Assembly: GCA_963810905.1 (NCBI GenBank)
Contig: CAWEPG010000002.1
Span: 434,001-498,000, forward strand
From: CAWBAT01 sp963810905
Lineage (GTDB): Bacteria > Acidobacteriota > Terriglobia > Versatilivoradales > Versatilivoraceae
DNA: 64,000 nt
Direction: 5' to 3'
Part shown: one piece after another, positions 28,930 to 37,330 of the stretch
How the letters are laid out: the number at the start of each line of letters is the position of its first letter
Numbering within the stretch: position 1 is the stretch's first letter
Made by a program: the position numbers and the translations under genes
Notes under the pieces: generated by a model
Databases searched by the model: none
What the model was told of the DNA's origin: nothing
The model's input: the letters and a program-made list of their open reading frames with translations, nothing else

Positions 28930-29970
28930 TCACAGCAAATTCCAAACCTTAGGCAGAAACAACTTTTCGTAGAGACGGATCGCATATCGGTCCGTCATGC
29001 CCGCCACGAAATCGGTAGTCATCTGTTCGATGGAATCACCCTTTGACTGGAGCCTGGGTAGGAAGCCTTCGGGATGCTGAAGAACATGAACAAATACATC
29101 ATTTAGGATTTTCTTAGCCTTGAGAAATTCAGCTTGGGGAATGCTCAGTTCGTAGACCGTCTGATAGAGAAACTGGCGGAGATCCAGCATGGCCTTCAGC
29201 ACATCTTCATCCATGGTCACCATTTGGAGATCCTGCTTAAGGCTAGAATAAATCACATCGCTCACGAGCGTGTTGATTCGCTTCGAATGGCTATTTCCGA
29301 GTCTTTCAATGATGTGCTTAGGTATGTCTTTGGTCTTGATCAAGCCTGAGCGGACTGCGTCGTCCAAGTCATGATTCACATAGGCAATGATATCGGAGAC
29401 TCTAACTACCTGACCCTCAAGCGTCGCGGGACGGCCTTTGTCTTGTTTGGTAAAGACCGCGCCTGTACCTTTAGAGTGTTTCACAATCCCGTCACGAACT
29501 TCCCAAGTGAGATTGAGACCCTCTCCGTCAGCTTCTAGTTTCTCAACGACGCGAAGACTTTGTTCGTAATGTCGAAATCCCCCGGGGACAATTTCGCTCA
29601 GGATTGCTTCCCCTGCATGTCCAAAGGGCGTATGCCCCAAGTCGTGACCAAGACCAATAGCCTCCGTCAGATCTTCATTCAACCGGAGGGCACGGCTGAT
29701 TGTCCGGGCTATCTGGGTAACCTCCAAGGTGTGGGTAAGGCGCGTCCGATAATGGTCCCCTTCAGGAGATAGAAAGACTTGAGTCTTGTGTTTCAAACGC
29801 CGGAATGCTTTCGAATGAAGAATGCGATCCCGATCGCGCTGAAAAGCGGTTCGAATGGGACATCCTTCCTCCTTCTTCACGCGGCCTCGAGTCCGTGAGC
29901 TCAAAGCAGCTTGAGGAGCAAGGATGTTTTCTTCGCGAGACTCAATCAATTGTCGGATCGGAGTATTCAT
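28930..29970 (-). CDS. dgt: deoxyguanosinetriphosphate triphosphohydrolase-like protein
   Basis: HD-domain enzyme that splits dNTPs to nucleoside and triphosphate. RDRDRILHSKAFRRLKHKTQ is the family start. The HD metal site is seen in RLTHTLEV, GLGHDLGHTPFGHAGE and VSDIIAYVNHDLDD. I chose ATG 29970 (MNTPIRQLIESREENIL) rather than the GTG at 30018; neither has a clear ribosome site. About 346 residues, within the short, non-E. coli branch. It is downstream of the TPR gene on the same strand (124 bases). Confidence 0.93.
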   Translation of the reverse strand: MNTPIRQLIESREENILAPQAALSSRTRGRVKKEEGCPIRTAFQRDRDRILHSKAFRRLKHKTQVFLSPEGDHYRTRLTHTLEVTQIARTISRALRLNEDLTEAIGLGHDLGHTPFGHAGEAILSEIVPGGFRHYEQSLRVVEKLEADGEGLNLTWEVRDGIVKHSKGTGAVFTKQDKGRPATLEGQVVRVSDIIAYVNHDLDDAVRSGLIKTKDIPKHIIERLGNSHSKRINTLVSDVIYSSLKQDLQMVTMDEDVLKAMLDLRQFLYQTVYELSIPQAEFLKAKKILNDVFVHVLQHPEGFLPRLQSKGDSIEQMTTDFVAGMTDRYAIRLYEKLFLPKVWNLL

Positions 29971-30094
29971 GAGGGAAATCAAGACTGGGCGACCTGTTCT
30001 TGACTTTAGAGTGGCCACGGGGGGTTGTTAACCGAGCCACAGTTTCCGCCAACACCCGTCGTGTAAGGACAACGCCCGCTGCCGGGATGAGACG

Positions 30095-30808
30095 CTATCG
30101 AGAAAGTTGCTTCAACTTTTGTTCTGCATCAGAGGCATAAGAACTCCCAGGGAATTCTTTAACCACTCGCTGGTAGATCTTGACTGCCTCGGCAGAGTTG
30201 TTTTGCTGCTCATACAGCTTTGCCAGGTGCAGCATATCTAAACGGTTTGGAGCGGCAGGGGCGTCATCCGCAACGAGTTTTTGATAAACCTCAACGGCTT
30301 TTGCCGTGTTTCCCATACTCTCATAAATCGTTCCAAGCACTTCCAGAGACAGGGCCCCGTAATCAGATTTTTCCTTACTCAAGGGTTCCAGTTCCTTGAT
30401 TGCTTCATCAGTCCTATTGAGGTTCCTCAGACAAAGTCCCGCATAGTACTTCGCCATCTTGCCTGCCGTGCGAGAGGCATAGCTCGAAGCGACGGTTTGA
30501 AACTCTAAGAGAGCCTTTTCGTATTTCTGGTTCTCCGAAGGGAAACTCACATCGGAATTGGTCGCCTCTGGAGAACCGGTCAGTGGTGCATGATAAATCT
30601 TGAGCGCATTGCTCAATGCATCTTTCGATTTTTCTTCTTGCGTAGCAAGTGTGTAGCGGAGCCCAATAACCAGCGCCAGGACAAATCCACAAATCCCCGC
30701 GCCCAATATAATGGCTTTCCGTTGTGTCAAAAAAAAATCACGAATCTTTTCCACTGCTAGCAGAAAATGGTCTTCTTTCAGGATTTCATGTCTTGTTAGC
30801 CGCGCCAA
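30095..30808 (-). CDS. membrane-anchored tetratricopeptide repeat protein (YfgM-like)
   Basis: 237 residues. A short cytoplasmic N-terminus (RHEILKEDHFLLAVEKIRDF) is followed by one membrane segment (AIILGAGICGFVLALVIGL) and a periplasmic TPR domain (GTIYESMGNTAKAVEVYQKL; LAKLYEQQNNSAEAVKIYQR). This is the layout of YfgM and related proteins that assist protein export. The start is a TTG at 30808 with GGAGG seven bases upstream. It probably shares a transcript with dgt. Confidence 0.85.
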   Translation of the reverse strand: MARLTRHEILKEDHFLLAVEKIRDFFLTQRKAIILGAGICGFVLALVIGLRYTLATQEEKSKDALSNALKIYHAPLTGSPEATNSDVSFPSENQKYEKALLEFQTVASSYASRTAGKMAKYYAGLCLRNLNRTDEAIKELEPLSKEKSDYGALSLEVLGTIYESMGNTAKAVEVYQKLVADDAPAAPNRLDMLHLAKLYEQQNNSAEAVKIYQRVVKEFPGSSYASDAEQKLKQLSR

Positions 30809-30973
30809 ATGAATGCCTCCAATGGGTATGGAAAGAGAGTCTCTCAGGAAGGGAGAATGGACAGTCAGCCCTACAAGAGCGTGTCATCCCACCAAAATCA
30901 AACAGTCATACTATCAATTAGTCATAGGCCTGTCAAACTGAGGGGGGGAGAGAAAATTCGGCGGAAAGTACCT

Positions 30974-31102
30974 TTATTTTTGGACGACTCGATCCTTTCC
31001 CATCGCTTTGAGCAGAATGGAAAGGAAAGCCCAGTTCAGAAACAAGGCAGTGTCAAAGGAAAGCATGGTCACAATCAGAAAAAATACGATCGTCTTGAGC
31101 AT
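30974..31102 (-). CDS. possible small membrane protein, 42 aa
   Basis: The minus strand encodes MLKTIVFFLIVTMLSFDTAL followed by FLNWAFLSILLKAMGKDRVV and QK. The first two thirds are strongly hydrophobic and the tail is basic, as in single-pass small membrane proteins. No strong ribosome site is seen. It lies in a 555-base gap that otherwise holds no clear gene. An overlapping 122-codon plus-strand frame (30809-31177) is charged and unconvincing. Confidence 0.35.
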   Translation of the reverse strand: MLKTIVFFLIVTMLSFDTALFLNWAFLSILLKAMGKDRVVQK

Positions 31103-31364
31103 AGACACCCGGAAACTTTCAGATCAGTCACTAATCAACCTCTATCACACTTCAGAAGGAGACCGATTTCCATTTAGAATCCTCTAACTAACCTTTTCGG
31201 AAATTTTTCTTTTCTCATTCATTAAAAATTTGGCCGTCAATCCAGATTAGTGGTAAAAACGAGTGAGATCCTACATTGATTTGCTGATGCAGGGGCAAGG
31301 CATTTCTGACCCACCTCCCAAGGTGCTTTGTCCAAGCTGGTAAGGGTTAGACGAGGTACTGAAA
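31103..31364. other. remaining part of the TPR-dinB gap, nothing seen
   Basis: AT-rich stretch without a gene, hairpin or recognisable RNA. It probably contains the dinB promoter, but no clear -35/-10 pair stands out. Confidence 0.4.
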
Positions 31365-31877
31365 ATGACGCACTCTGAAATCAAGGAATTGTTTGCCTAC
31401 AATGCCTGGGCGAATCGGCGTGTTGTCGATTCCATAAGTCGACTCGGCGAGGAGCAATTTTCGCGAAACCTTGGAGGCAGCCACGGCTCAATCCGCGGTA
31501 CTTTGGCTCATCTGGCCGCCGCAGAAATTATCTGGTTGGATCGCTGGCAAGGGAAAGCTGGAGCGAAGCTCTTGCCGGAACAAGAGTTTGACACGATTGA
31601 GAAGGCCACTCGCCGCCTGACCGAAATTGATGTGGACATGATGGACTTCATCAACCAATTTCCGGAATCAGATCTTGAAAAGTCTAAGGTTTATACAACA
31701 ACCGAAGGGAAGAGTCATTCGAATCTGTTCCGCCACATGTTTTCTCACTTACTGAATCATTCCAGCTATCATCGGGGACAACTGGCAGCTTTAATGAGGC
31801 AGGCAGGGGCTGTACCCAATTCAACAGATCTGATTATTTTCTATCGTCAAACCAATACTCCAGTCTCACCGGGCTGA
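31365..31877 (+). CDS. DinB family protein
   Basis: 170-residue four-helix bundle of the DinB/YfiT superfamily. The N-terminal helix has LFAYNAWANRRVVDSI. The probable metal-binding histidines are in RGTLAHLAAAE and in HMFSHLLNHSSYHRGQLAAL. Members include damage-inducible proteins and metal-dependent thiol transferases, and no specific activity can be named. It stands alone between two non-coding stretches. Confidence 0.9.
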   Translation: MTHSEIKELFAYNAWANRRVVDSISRLGEEQFSRNLGGSHGSIRGTLAHLAAAEIIWLDRWQGKAGAKLLPEQEFDTIEKATRRLTEIDVDMMDFINQFPESDLEKSKVYTTTEGKSHSNLFRHMFSHLLNHSSYHRGQLAALMRQAGAVPNSTDLIIFYRQTNTPVSPG

Positions 31878-31883
31878 AAACTC

Positions 31884-31981
31884 TTGGCTCTTAACCCTGG
31901 ACCTTTGACTTTGGACCTTCTACTTTAGACCTTGGAGTTTGGAGTTTCGACACTGACTCTTCGAGCCTTGACCTTGAACTC
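31884..31981. repeat. degenerate 7-bp tandem repeat, about 14 units
   Basis: From 31884 the sequence falls into sevens: TTGGCTC, TTAACCC, TGGACCT, TTGACTT, TGGACCT, TCTACTT, TAGACCT, TGGAGTT, TGGAGTT, TCGACAC, TGACTCT, TCGAGCC, TTGACCT, TGAACTC. T is constant at position 1 and the pattern TxGACyT recurs. It occupies nearly all of the dinB-fabH gap and ends 10 bases before the fabH ribosome site. Confidence 0.7.
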
Positions 31982-32002
31982 CAAACATTCCAGGAGACTG
32001 CC

Positions 32003-32998
32003 GTGTTACGCTCAAGAATTCTCGGAACGGGATCTTACCTTCCCAAGCGGGTTGTAACGAATTCCGACCTCGAAAAGATGATGGAGACTTCTGTTGAATG
32101 GATTCAGCAGCGGACGGGCATCCGCGAACGCCGCTTCGTCGAAGAAGGTGAGGGCACGTCGGATCTCGGTTTTCAGGCATCGTTACGCGCCCTCGAAGCA
32201 GCCCAGGTTCAGCCCGATGAAATCGATTTCATTATCTTCGCAACTCTGTCTCCAGATTATACGTTTCCAGGTTCCGGATGTCTGCTGCAAGAGAAACTGG
32301 GGATCAAGCCGATCGGCGCTTTGGATGTGCGAAATCAGTGTTCGGGCTTCATCTACGCCTTATCCGTGGCCGACCAGTACATTAAGACCGGCACGTACCG
32401 TCGTATCCTGGTAGTTGGAGCCGAGGTTCAATCCACTGGTCTCGAATTAAACACTCACGGAAGGGATATGGGAGTTCTCTTCGGAGACGGAGCGGGCGCT
32501 GCGGTCTTAGGTCCGGCTGGTGAGGGACAGGGGCATTTGCTTTCCACTCATCTTCATGCAGAAGGGAAATACGCCACGAAACTCTGGCTCGAGGCCCCGG
32601 CCTCCATTTGCCATCCAAGAATTTCAGAGGAAATGCTTCGAGAGGGGCGCCATTACCCGAAAATGGACGGCCGGTTCGTGTTTAAACAGGCAGTCGAACG
32701 CTTTCAAGAAGTCATCCATGAAGGGCTTTCCGCCAATCATCTCGAGTTGAAAGACCTTAGCCTACTGATACTTCATCAAGCCAATTTGCGAATCGTTGAA
32801 GCCGTCATTCAGGCTCTCAAACTCCCTATCGAGAAAACTTTTAATAATATCGAAAGATATGGCAATACCACTGCAGCCTCGATCCCCATTGCGCTGGATG
32901 AAGCCATCCGCGCAGGTCGACTCCACTCGGGAGATGTGGTTGTCCTGGCCGCTTTTGGTTCGGGGTTGACTTGGGGTTCTGCCATCTTTCGCTGGTAA
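32003..32998 (+). CDS. fabH: 3-oxoacyl-ACP synthase III (beta-ketoacyl-ACP synthase III)
   Basis: Starts fatty-acid synthesis by condensing acyl-CoA with malonyl-ACP. The catalytic triad is complete: Cys in DVRNQCSGFIYAL (about residue 112), His in LILHQANLRI and Asn in ERYGNTTAASIP. WIQQRTGIRERRF is the N-terminal CoA-binding region. GTG start with AGGAG about 7 bases upstream. Length 331 aa is usual. It is not in a fab operon here. A related acyl-condensing role cannot be excluded. Confidence 0.93.
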   Translation: MLRSRILGTGSYLPKRVVTNSDLEKMMETSVEWIQQRTGIRERRFVEEGEGTSDLGFQASLRALEAAQVQPDEIDFIIFATLSPDYTFPGSGCLLQEKLGIKPIGALDVRNQCSGFIYALSVADQYIKTGTYRRILVVGAEVQSTGLELNTHGRDMGVLFGDGAGAAVLGPAGEGQGHLLSTHLHAEGKYATKLWLEAPASICHPRISEEMLREGRHYPKMDGRFVFKQAVERFQEVIHEGLSANHLELKDLSLLILHQANLRIVEAVIQALKLPIEKTFNNIERYGNTTAASIPIALDEAIRAGRLHSGDVVVLAAFGSGLTWGSAIFRW

Positions 32999-33064
32999 GA
33001 GCGGATTTTCGCTTTCCCTGCTTTATTGCTGGTTGTTTGTCCTCTCCTTTTTTTGCTGATACTC

Positions 33065-33094
33065 GTATCCCCTCCTTTTTTAAGGAGGGGATAC
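33065..33094. repeat. perfect 13-bp hairpin with TTTT loop
   Basis: GTATCCCCTCCTT (33065-33077) pairs perfectly with AAGGAGGGGATAC (33082-33094) around a TTTT loop. The T run is in the loop, not after the stem, so it is not a classic intrinsic terminator. This CCCCTCC...GGAGGGG palindrome is a type seen dispersed in many environmental genomes. It lies 67 bases after fabH, where it may still slow or end transcription. Confidence 0.7.
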
Positions 33095-33348
33095 AGGGGA
33101 GGTGCTTTAAGAGTATGCCAGTTTCACCCAGCCCTCCAGAAAGGGCTGTTCATTGTTGGCCAAGTCTTCTGTTCCTTGCTGCTTCAGATTTGATCCTTTT
33201 CCCTTTGCGTTTCAAACTTCTCTTCGGAGACTTCCTGCTTCTGCCTCAGTGGCTTGACGCGTTCTAGTGATTCGACTATAGTGGCTGCTCTACGGTTCGC
33301 CTTCTTGAAAGGCAGCTGTAAACCGCAGTAAATCCGCATTTTCCCATG

Positions 33349-33434
33349 GCCGGAGTGGCGGAATTGGCAGACGCACTAGACTCAAAATCTAGCGATGGTC
33401 ACCCATCGTGGGGGTTCAAGTCCCCCCTCCGGCA
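33349..33434 (+). tRNA. tRNA-Leu (CAA)
   Basis: Class II tRNA of 86 bases. Acceptor GCCGGAG pairs with CTCCGGC, discriminator A. The D arm contains GGAATTGGCAGAC. The anticodon stem CTAGA/TCTAG encloses loop CTCAAAA with anticodon CAA. The long variable arm GATGGTCACCCATC and T arm GGGGGTTCAAGTCCCCC complete the fold. After the discriminator the sequence reads CTC, not CCA, because a second 3' half follows directly. Confidence 0.95.
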
Positions 33435-33489
33435 CTCAAAATCTAGCGATGGTCACCCATCGTGGGGGTTCAAGTCCCCCCTCCGGCAC
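33380..33489 (+). repeat. 54-bp tandem duplication of the tRNA-Leu 3' half
   Basis: Positions 33380-33435 recur exactly at 33434-33489 (period 54). The unit runs from the anticodon loop to the discriminator base. Only the second copy is followed by CCA (33489-33491). Two copies of a tRNA 3' half look like an attachment-site scar without an element between them, or like slippage or an assembly artefact. Confidence 0.85.
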
Positions 33490-33775
33490 CACTTAGCGAC
33501 AACCCGATATTTTTGAAATTTTAGTTGTAATGAATACCGTAGGGGCATTCTGCTCGGGCGAGCTAATCCTTTCGAAGGCTTTGGCTTCGTGTTTTTGCTA
33601 GTGCAATCGCCAAAGTCGCCTTGACCGCCAGCACGAACCATCTTATGCGACGCCATCTCTCCCCCTGAGGGTGATCCCACAGCGCTCACCTAAGGTTCTC
33701 ACGGACGAACACGTTTTCGTCGTTGGATGCGAAGCAATCGACACTGAAGAAGTAAACGTTTTTCCCCTTCACTAT

Positions 33776-34753
33776 TCAGGCGACTGTTATTTTGCAGGAA
33801 AAAAATTGCTCCCCGATGTCATGGGCTACACATCGGCGCTCTCCGTCCGGGCCGATCACGCCTGCCCGGCAGTTCGAAGGTGTGGTGCCATCGTTCGCAT
33901 TGGTTGTGACGATCGGGATGTTCAGCATCATCGCCCACAGGCTCTGGTTGGATTCATGATAGGGGCGAAACAGGAGCGGCGTTCCAGCCGTGTGGACGGA
34001 GTGAAAAATCAGTTGGGCGCCCATCGTCTTCAGACGCCAGGCGAGATACGGATTGGACGTCGTCGTGAAACCCGGAGTGGCCCAAAGGTCATTGCAGATG
34101 AGCATTCCAAAACAGATTCCATTCCAGTTGAAGGTTCGAAGCGTTCCGGCAATATAGTCCCTGACTTCCCCCGTTCCAGGCCGGTAAATCGAACTGCACA
34201 GGAGAATTTTTGAATGCGCGCCGAGATATTCGCCGCTTGGGGCGTACGCCCGAACCTGGTCATAGCAATATTCATGTCGTTCCGCCGGAACGCTCCTGGG
34301 CGTAATGAAGGATGACAGTGGGTCGTCTTCCAGCTCTTTGTAGCACGTCCCCAATAGCAGCCCAACCCGAGACTCTTTCGCATGCTGCGCAACACGCTGG
34401 ACTGCTTCGAGCACTACCACCCGGTCGAAATCAGCATAGTACCCGGACAGGCTCCCTTCCGGCGTCAAAAGGAAATTGGCCTTGATGTCTGCCGCTTTGA
34501 CAATCGCCCGATGGATCGCCTGCTCATTGGCCTTCACATCCTTGGACGCAAGCAACTGAAATCCCGCCACGGTCAGCTCACGCGGCGAGGATTCAGTGTT
34601 TCGCTCTCCGGCAGAGGCGGGGCTAACCAACTTTTCGTGGTATTCTGGCAGCTTCTCTCCGGCCTGTGCATACTTCTGGCCGAGTATGAAAGCAGAACCT
34701 CCCGAAATGGCAGCACTTCTTATGAAATCACGTCGATCGATGTCTTTAACCAT
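33776..34753 (-). CDS. carbon-nitrogen hydrolase (nitrilase superfamily) with Tat signal
   Basis: 325 residues. The N-terminus has a twin-arginine signal (DRRDFIRSAAISGGSAF), so it should be exported folded. The Glu-Lys-Cys triad of the superfamily is seen: Glu in LTPEGSLSGYY, Lys in AHSKILL and Cys in GMLICNDLW. AAGGAG lies 10 bases upstream of the ATG and overlaps the stop of the kinase fragment. The amide or nitrile substrate is unknown; exported members are less usual than cytoplasmic ones. Confidence 0.85.
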   Translation of the reverse strand: MVKDIDRRDFIRSAAISGGSAFILGQKYAQAGEKLPEYHEKLVSPASAGERNTESSPRELTVAGFQLLASKDVKANEQAIHRAIVKAADIKANFLLTPEGSLSGYYADFDRVVVLEAVQRVAQHAKESRVGLLLGTCYKELEDDPLSSFITPRSVPAERHEYCYDQVRAYAPSGEYLGAHSKILLCSSIYRPGTGEVRDYIAGTLRTFNWNGICFGMLICNDLWATPGFTTTSNPYLAWRLKTMGAQLIFHSVHTAGTPLLFRPYHESNQSLWAMMLNIPIVTTNANDGTTPSNCRAGVIGPDGERRCVAHDIGEQFFSCKITVA

Positions 34754-34768
34754 CTCCGAATACTCCTT

Positions 34769-35182
34769 TTATTCAATCCCAGTCCCTCGAGAACGCTGGC
34801 ACGATCCTGCTTCCACCATATCTAAACAAAAAGCCCGCGCCTCTTGCATGAACCGGCGCTTACGCTCCGCATTGCTGGTCTTGTCAGGTAGTAAGACCTT
34901 GATGACGATGGAACGGTTCAGCCTGCTGTCACGAGCCTTGTAGACCTCGCCCTTCCCGCCTGCACCCAGTAGAGAAACAATCTCATAGACGCCAATCTGC
35001 CGCCCCACCATAGACGGGGCTGGCTTCTCTGCCATTCGCTGAACCAGCAACATTTCAATTTCACGACGCAGGGCCTCATCGCCAGCACAAGCCTCGTTGA
35101 GAAAGGCAACTCGCTGGCTCGGTTTCAGCTTTTGAACGGATTGATAGAGCTCTTCAATGCGTAGCCGATGGTCGGAAGTCAT
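34769..35182 (-). pseudogene. truncated serine/threonine protein kinase
   Basis: Starts like acidobacterial PknB-type kinases: a helical extension (RIEELYQSVQKLKPSQRVAF, then ACAGDEALRREIEMLL) and the kinase N-lobe. LLGAGGKGEVYKARDSRL is the glycine loop, with Lys where Met is usual. VIKVL holds the ATP-binding Lys, and RRFMQEARA begins helix C. There the similarity stops, and 20 unrelated residues lead to a stop. The catalytic loop, DFG and substrate lobe are all missing, so it cannot be an active kinase. A deletion probably fused it to the nitrilase upstream region. Confidence 0.85.
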
Positions 35183-35982
35183 AAGGCCTGACACCAATCA
35201 TGCAATAGGTAGCTTGTTTTTCCGTGATGTGCTTAGTTGTCCGCGCAGTTTTGGCCGAATTAGAAATTGCGAAATAGTTTTGCTCAGCATGAGTGGAATT
35301 CTCGATTTGTCGGGGTGGAAAAAACGTAACAATACTACTTTCAGCCTCAACCGCAAGTCAATTGTCCTTTGACTAATGCTCTCGCCTAGCCCCTGTGCTT
35401 TTGGAGACCGGTAAGAGGAGTTTATTGCGGTTGCTGCCGACCAAATGACTTTGATGGCGTCTCTCATTCCTTCTTTGACGAAATTCCCGGCAGGATAGAT
35501 TTTTTCTCAAACCTTCCGCAGAACCCACCAGTCACCAAAACCAGCAGCGGGCGGCTGATGGCTGAACTTTTTGGTGTTACTCACCGTTGCGACAACCTCA
35601 GCCTGCCTAGAAATCCAAGTGTACTCTACTTGGCCTAAGCTATTGATCTATATATCCTCTCCCCCTCTCCAACCCTCACCCTACACTAGCTTTCAAGGTC
35701 GGAAATCTTATTGATAGTAAAAGGACTAATTGGCTCTTGACCCTTTATAAGACCATTTGAATTCTTCTTTATAATCCCCACGCGGGCCTTCCCTCTGACC
35801 GCCCCTCCTCCCGCAGAGAGTTGACGGTCAAAAGTGAACAGTAAGTTTACTTTATCCTAAATATGATATTGGTTGAAGTTCGTTCACCTATTCGCACCCG
35901 GAGAGGATTTCGGGGAAAGAACTCAAGCTTCCGTCTCTTTGTATCCTCATGGTTCAGAACGAGCATAACGAGGAGGTTTCCC
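35183..35982. other. 800-bp intergenic region, no gene seen
   Basis: Open frames here have no ribosome site or protein-like composition. A C-rich stretch near 35660 (CTCTCCCCCTCTCCAACCCT) resembles dispersed CCTCTCC-type repeats. The last bases carry the AGGAGG ribosome site of the next gene. Confidence 0.4.
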
Positions 35983-36555
35983 ATGATCGCCATTGCAGGT
36001 ATTTTCCTCAAGTTGCAGGACGTCCAACGGGCGGTTGATACTCTCATCTCAATGGGGGTTCAACGGTACCAAATTAATCTCCTGACCCCTAATTCTGATG
36101 AAGTCGAGCTCCAAAAAGTACCGACCAGTGATACCGAAGCTTCTGGCGCTGGCAAAGCATTTGGTGGCTTCGTAGGGGGCGCCTTGGGTGCGGCTGGCGG
36201 AATGCAACTGGGGGCCACAACAGCCAGCCTTATTATTCCAGGGGTAGGACCGATCCTGGCAATCGGAACGCTCGCTGCTGTCTTCGTTGGTGCAGGGGGG
36301 GCAATAGGCGGAGCGGCCATCGGGGAGTATATGGAAGAGTCGCTCAATGAGGGTTTGCCCAAAGATGAGCTTTCCCTCTATCAGGACGCCTTGAGGAACG
36401 GGTGGTCCATCCTCATTGTCCTTGCTAAGGATATCGAAGAGGCAGAGATGGTCAAGAAGGCTTTGGACAAAGCCGGGGCTGAAAGCTTGGATGCGGCTCG
36501 CGAGAGTTGGTGGAAAGCCTTGCGCAGGGCAGAAGAAATGGAGAATGTGCTCTAG
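35983..36555 (+). CDS. glycine-rich general-stress-like protein, 190 aa
   Basis: ATG 35983 is set by AGGAGG six bases upstream; the open frame extends to 35863 without a better start. The N-terminus (IAGIFLKLQDVQRAVDTLIS) looks like a ferredoxin-like domain of DUF1269/YflT-type stress proteins. A hydrophobic Gly/Ala segment (GGFVGGALGAAGGMQLGATT and beyond, about residues 60-115) could enter the membrane as a glycine zipper. The C-terminal part (LRNGWSILIVLAKDIEEAEM) repeats the first domain pattern. A role in envelope stress is only inferred. Confidence 0.75.
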   Translation: MIAIAGIFLKLQDVQRAVDTLISMGVQRYQINLLTPNSDEVELQKVPTSDTEASGAGKAFGGFVGGALGAAGGMQLGATTASLIIPGVGPILAIGTLAAVFVGAGGAIGGAAIGEYMEESLNEGLPKDELSLYQDALRNGWSILIVLAKDIEEAEMVKKALDKAGAESLDAARESWWKALRRAEEMENVL

Positions 36556-36650
36556 CAGAAGCCAGCGAAGAACGCCGTTGTGACTGAGCTAAATTGCGTT
36601 AGGATCATTTTCCAGGAGGCTGAAACGGGAAACCAAGAGGAGATGGCAAC

Positions 36651-36854
36651 ATGAACTCACAGATCACAGGATTGCGAGTTGCAAGCGTTATGTTCGGTCT
36701 GATCGCCATCCCGCAATTGGTGCGGTTAGTGATACGTCCGGAGGTGCTCGTCGCTGGTTATCAGTTGCCGTTGTGGCCAAGTGTGCTCGCATTCATTTTT
36801 CTTGGTGGGTTAAGTATTTCGATGTGGAAACTTTCTCGAACGCCTACCAAGTGA
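36651..36854 (+). CDS. small membrane protein, 67 aa
   Basis: Two hydrophobic stretches, VASVMFGLIAIPQLVRLVI and LWPSVLAFIFLGGLSISMW, separated by a short polar loop, suggest a two-pass membrane hairpin. AGGAG lies about 9 bases upstream of the ATG. It follows the glycine-rich stress protein by 95 bases and may be co-transcribed. No family was recognised. Confidence 0.65.
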   Translation: MNSQITGLRVASVMFGLIAIPQLVRLVIRPEVLVAGYQLPLWPSVLAFIFLGGLSISMWKLSRTPTK

Positions 36855-37021
36855 ACGACTCTCAAGCCTTGCCTGACCCCGTTTTTGCTAACCAGGGCGC
36901 ATGAAAATTAAAGTGATTCGCTCCATGACGAAATCCGTCTGGCAAATGGGTTGTTGAGCTTTAATCAACACAATATTCAAAGTGTTGCCAAATCCTGGCT
37001 GAAGAGAAGACAGTTTCAGCG

Positions 37022-37132
37022 GCCGAGAAGAAAGCCTCCGACGAGATGCAGACCCAGTTGAAATCCTAGAAGATCATTCCTGCTGCTACATATGACAATA
37101 TTGCTGGAACCATCATTGCCAAGCAGGAGTGA
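37022..37132 (+). pseudogene. remnant of a helix-hairpin-helix (ComEA-like) protein C-terminus
   Basis: Reads AEKKASDEMQTQLKS, a TAG stop (37067-37069), then KIIPAATYDNIAGTIIAKQE and a final stop. The second part closely matches the C-terminus of the intact gene at 41022-41366 (KKVIPAATYSKISSHIVAKQ). The N-terminal HHH part is not found upstream. It is therefore a decayed paralogue fragment. The rest of 36855-37330 holds nothing recognisable. Confidence 0.7.
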
Positions 37133-37330
37133 GCACTCTTGGCCAACGCGATTATTTGAGATGGAAAGAATTTTCTGCATGTGCTGCTTCCGTCTCCAAG
37201 AATTTGGTAACTAGTATCAGTCGCTCGTCCGATACAATAGCTCAGAGTACCCTTCTCAATTCCTGAAGGGTAATAATCAAATTAGCAGCAAGAAGATCAT
37301 CACATTTTTGCACTGATCGGCAATTAGCTG

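Noticed and set aside
30809..31177. 122-codon plus-strand frame between TPR and DinB genes
   Set aside because: Highly basic, no ribosome site; overlaps a more convincing small frame on the other strand.
32971..33267. 98-codon frame overlapping the fabH end
   Set aside because: Spans the 13-bp hairpin and lacks a start signal; sequence looks non-coding.
33453..33689. 78-codon minus-strand frame reading WCRRGDLNPH
   Set aside because: This is the well-known artefact of translating a tRNA gene region; it overlaps the duplicated tRNA-Leu half.
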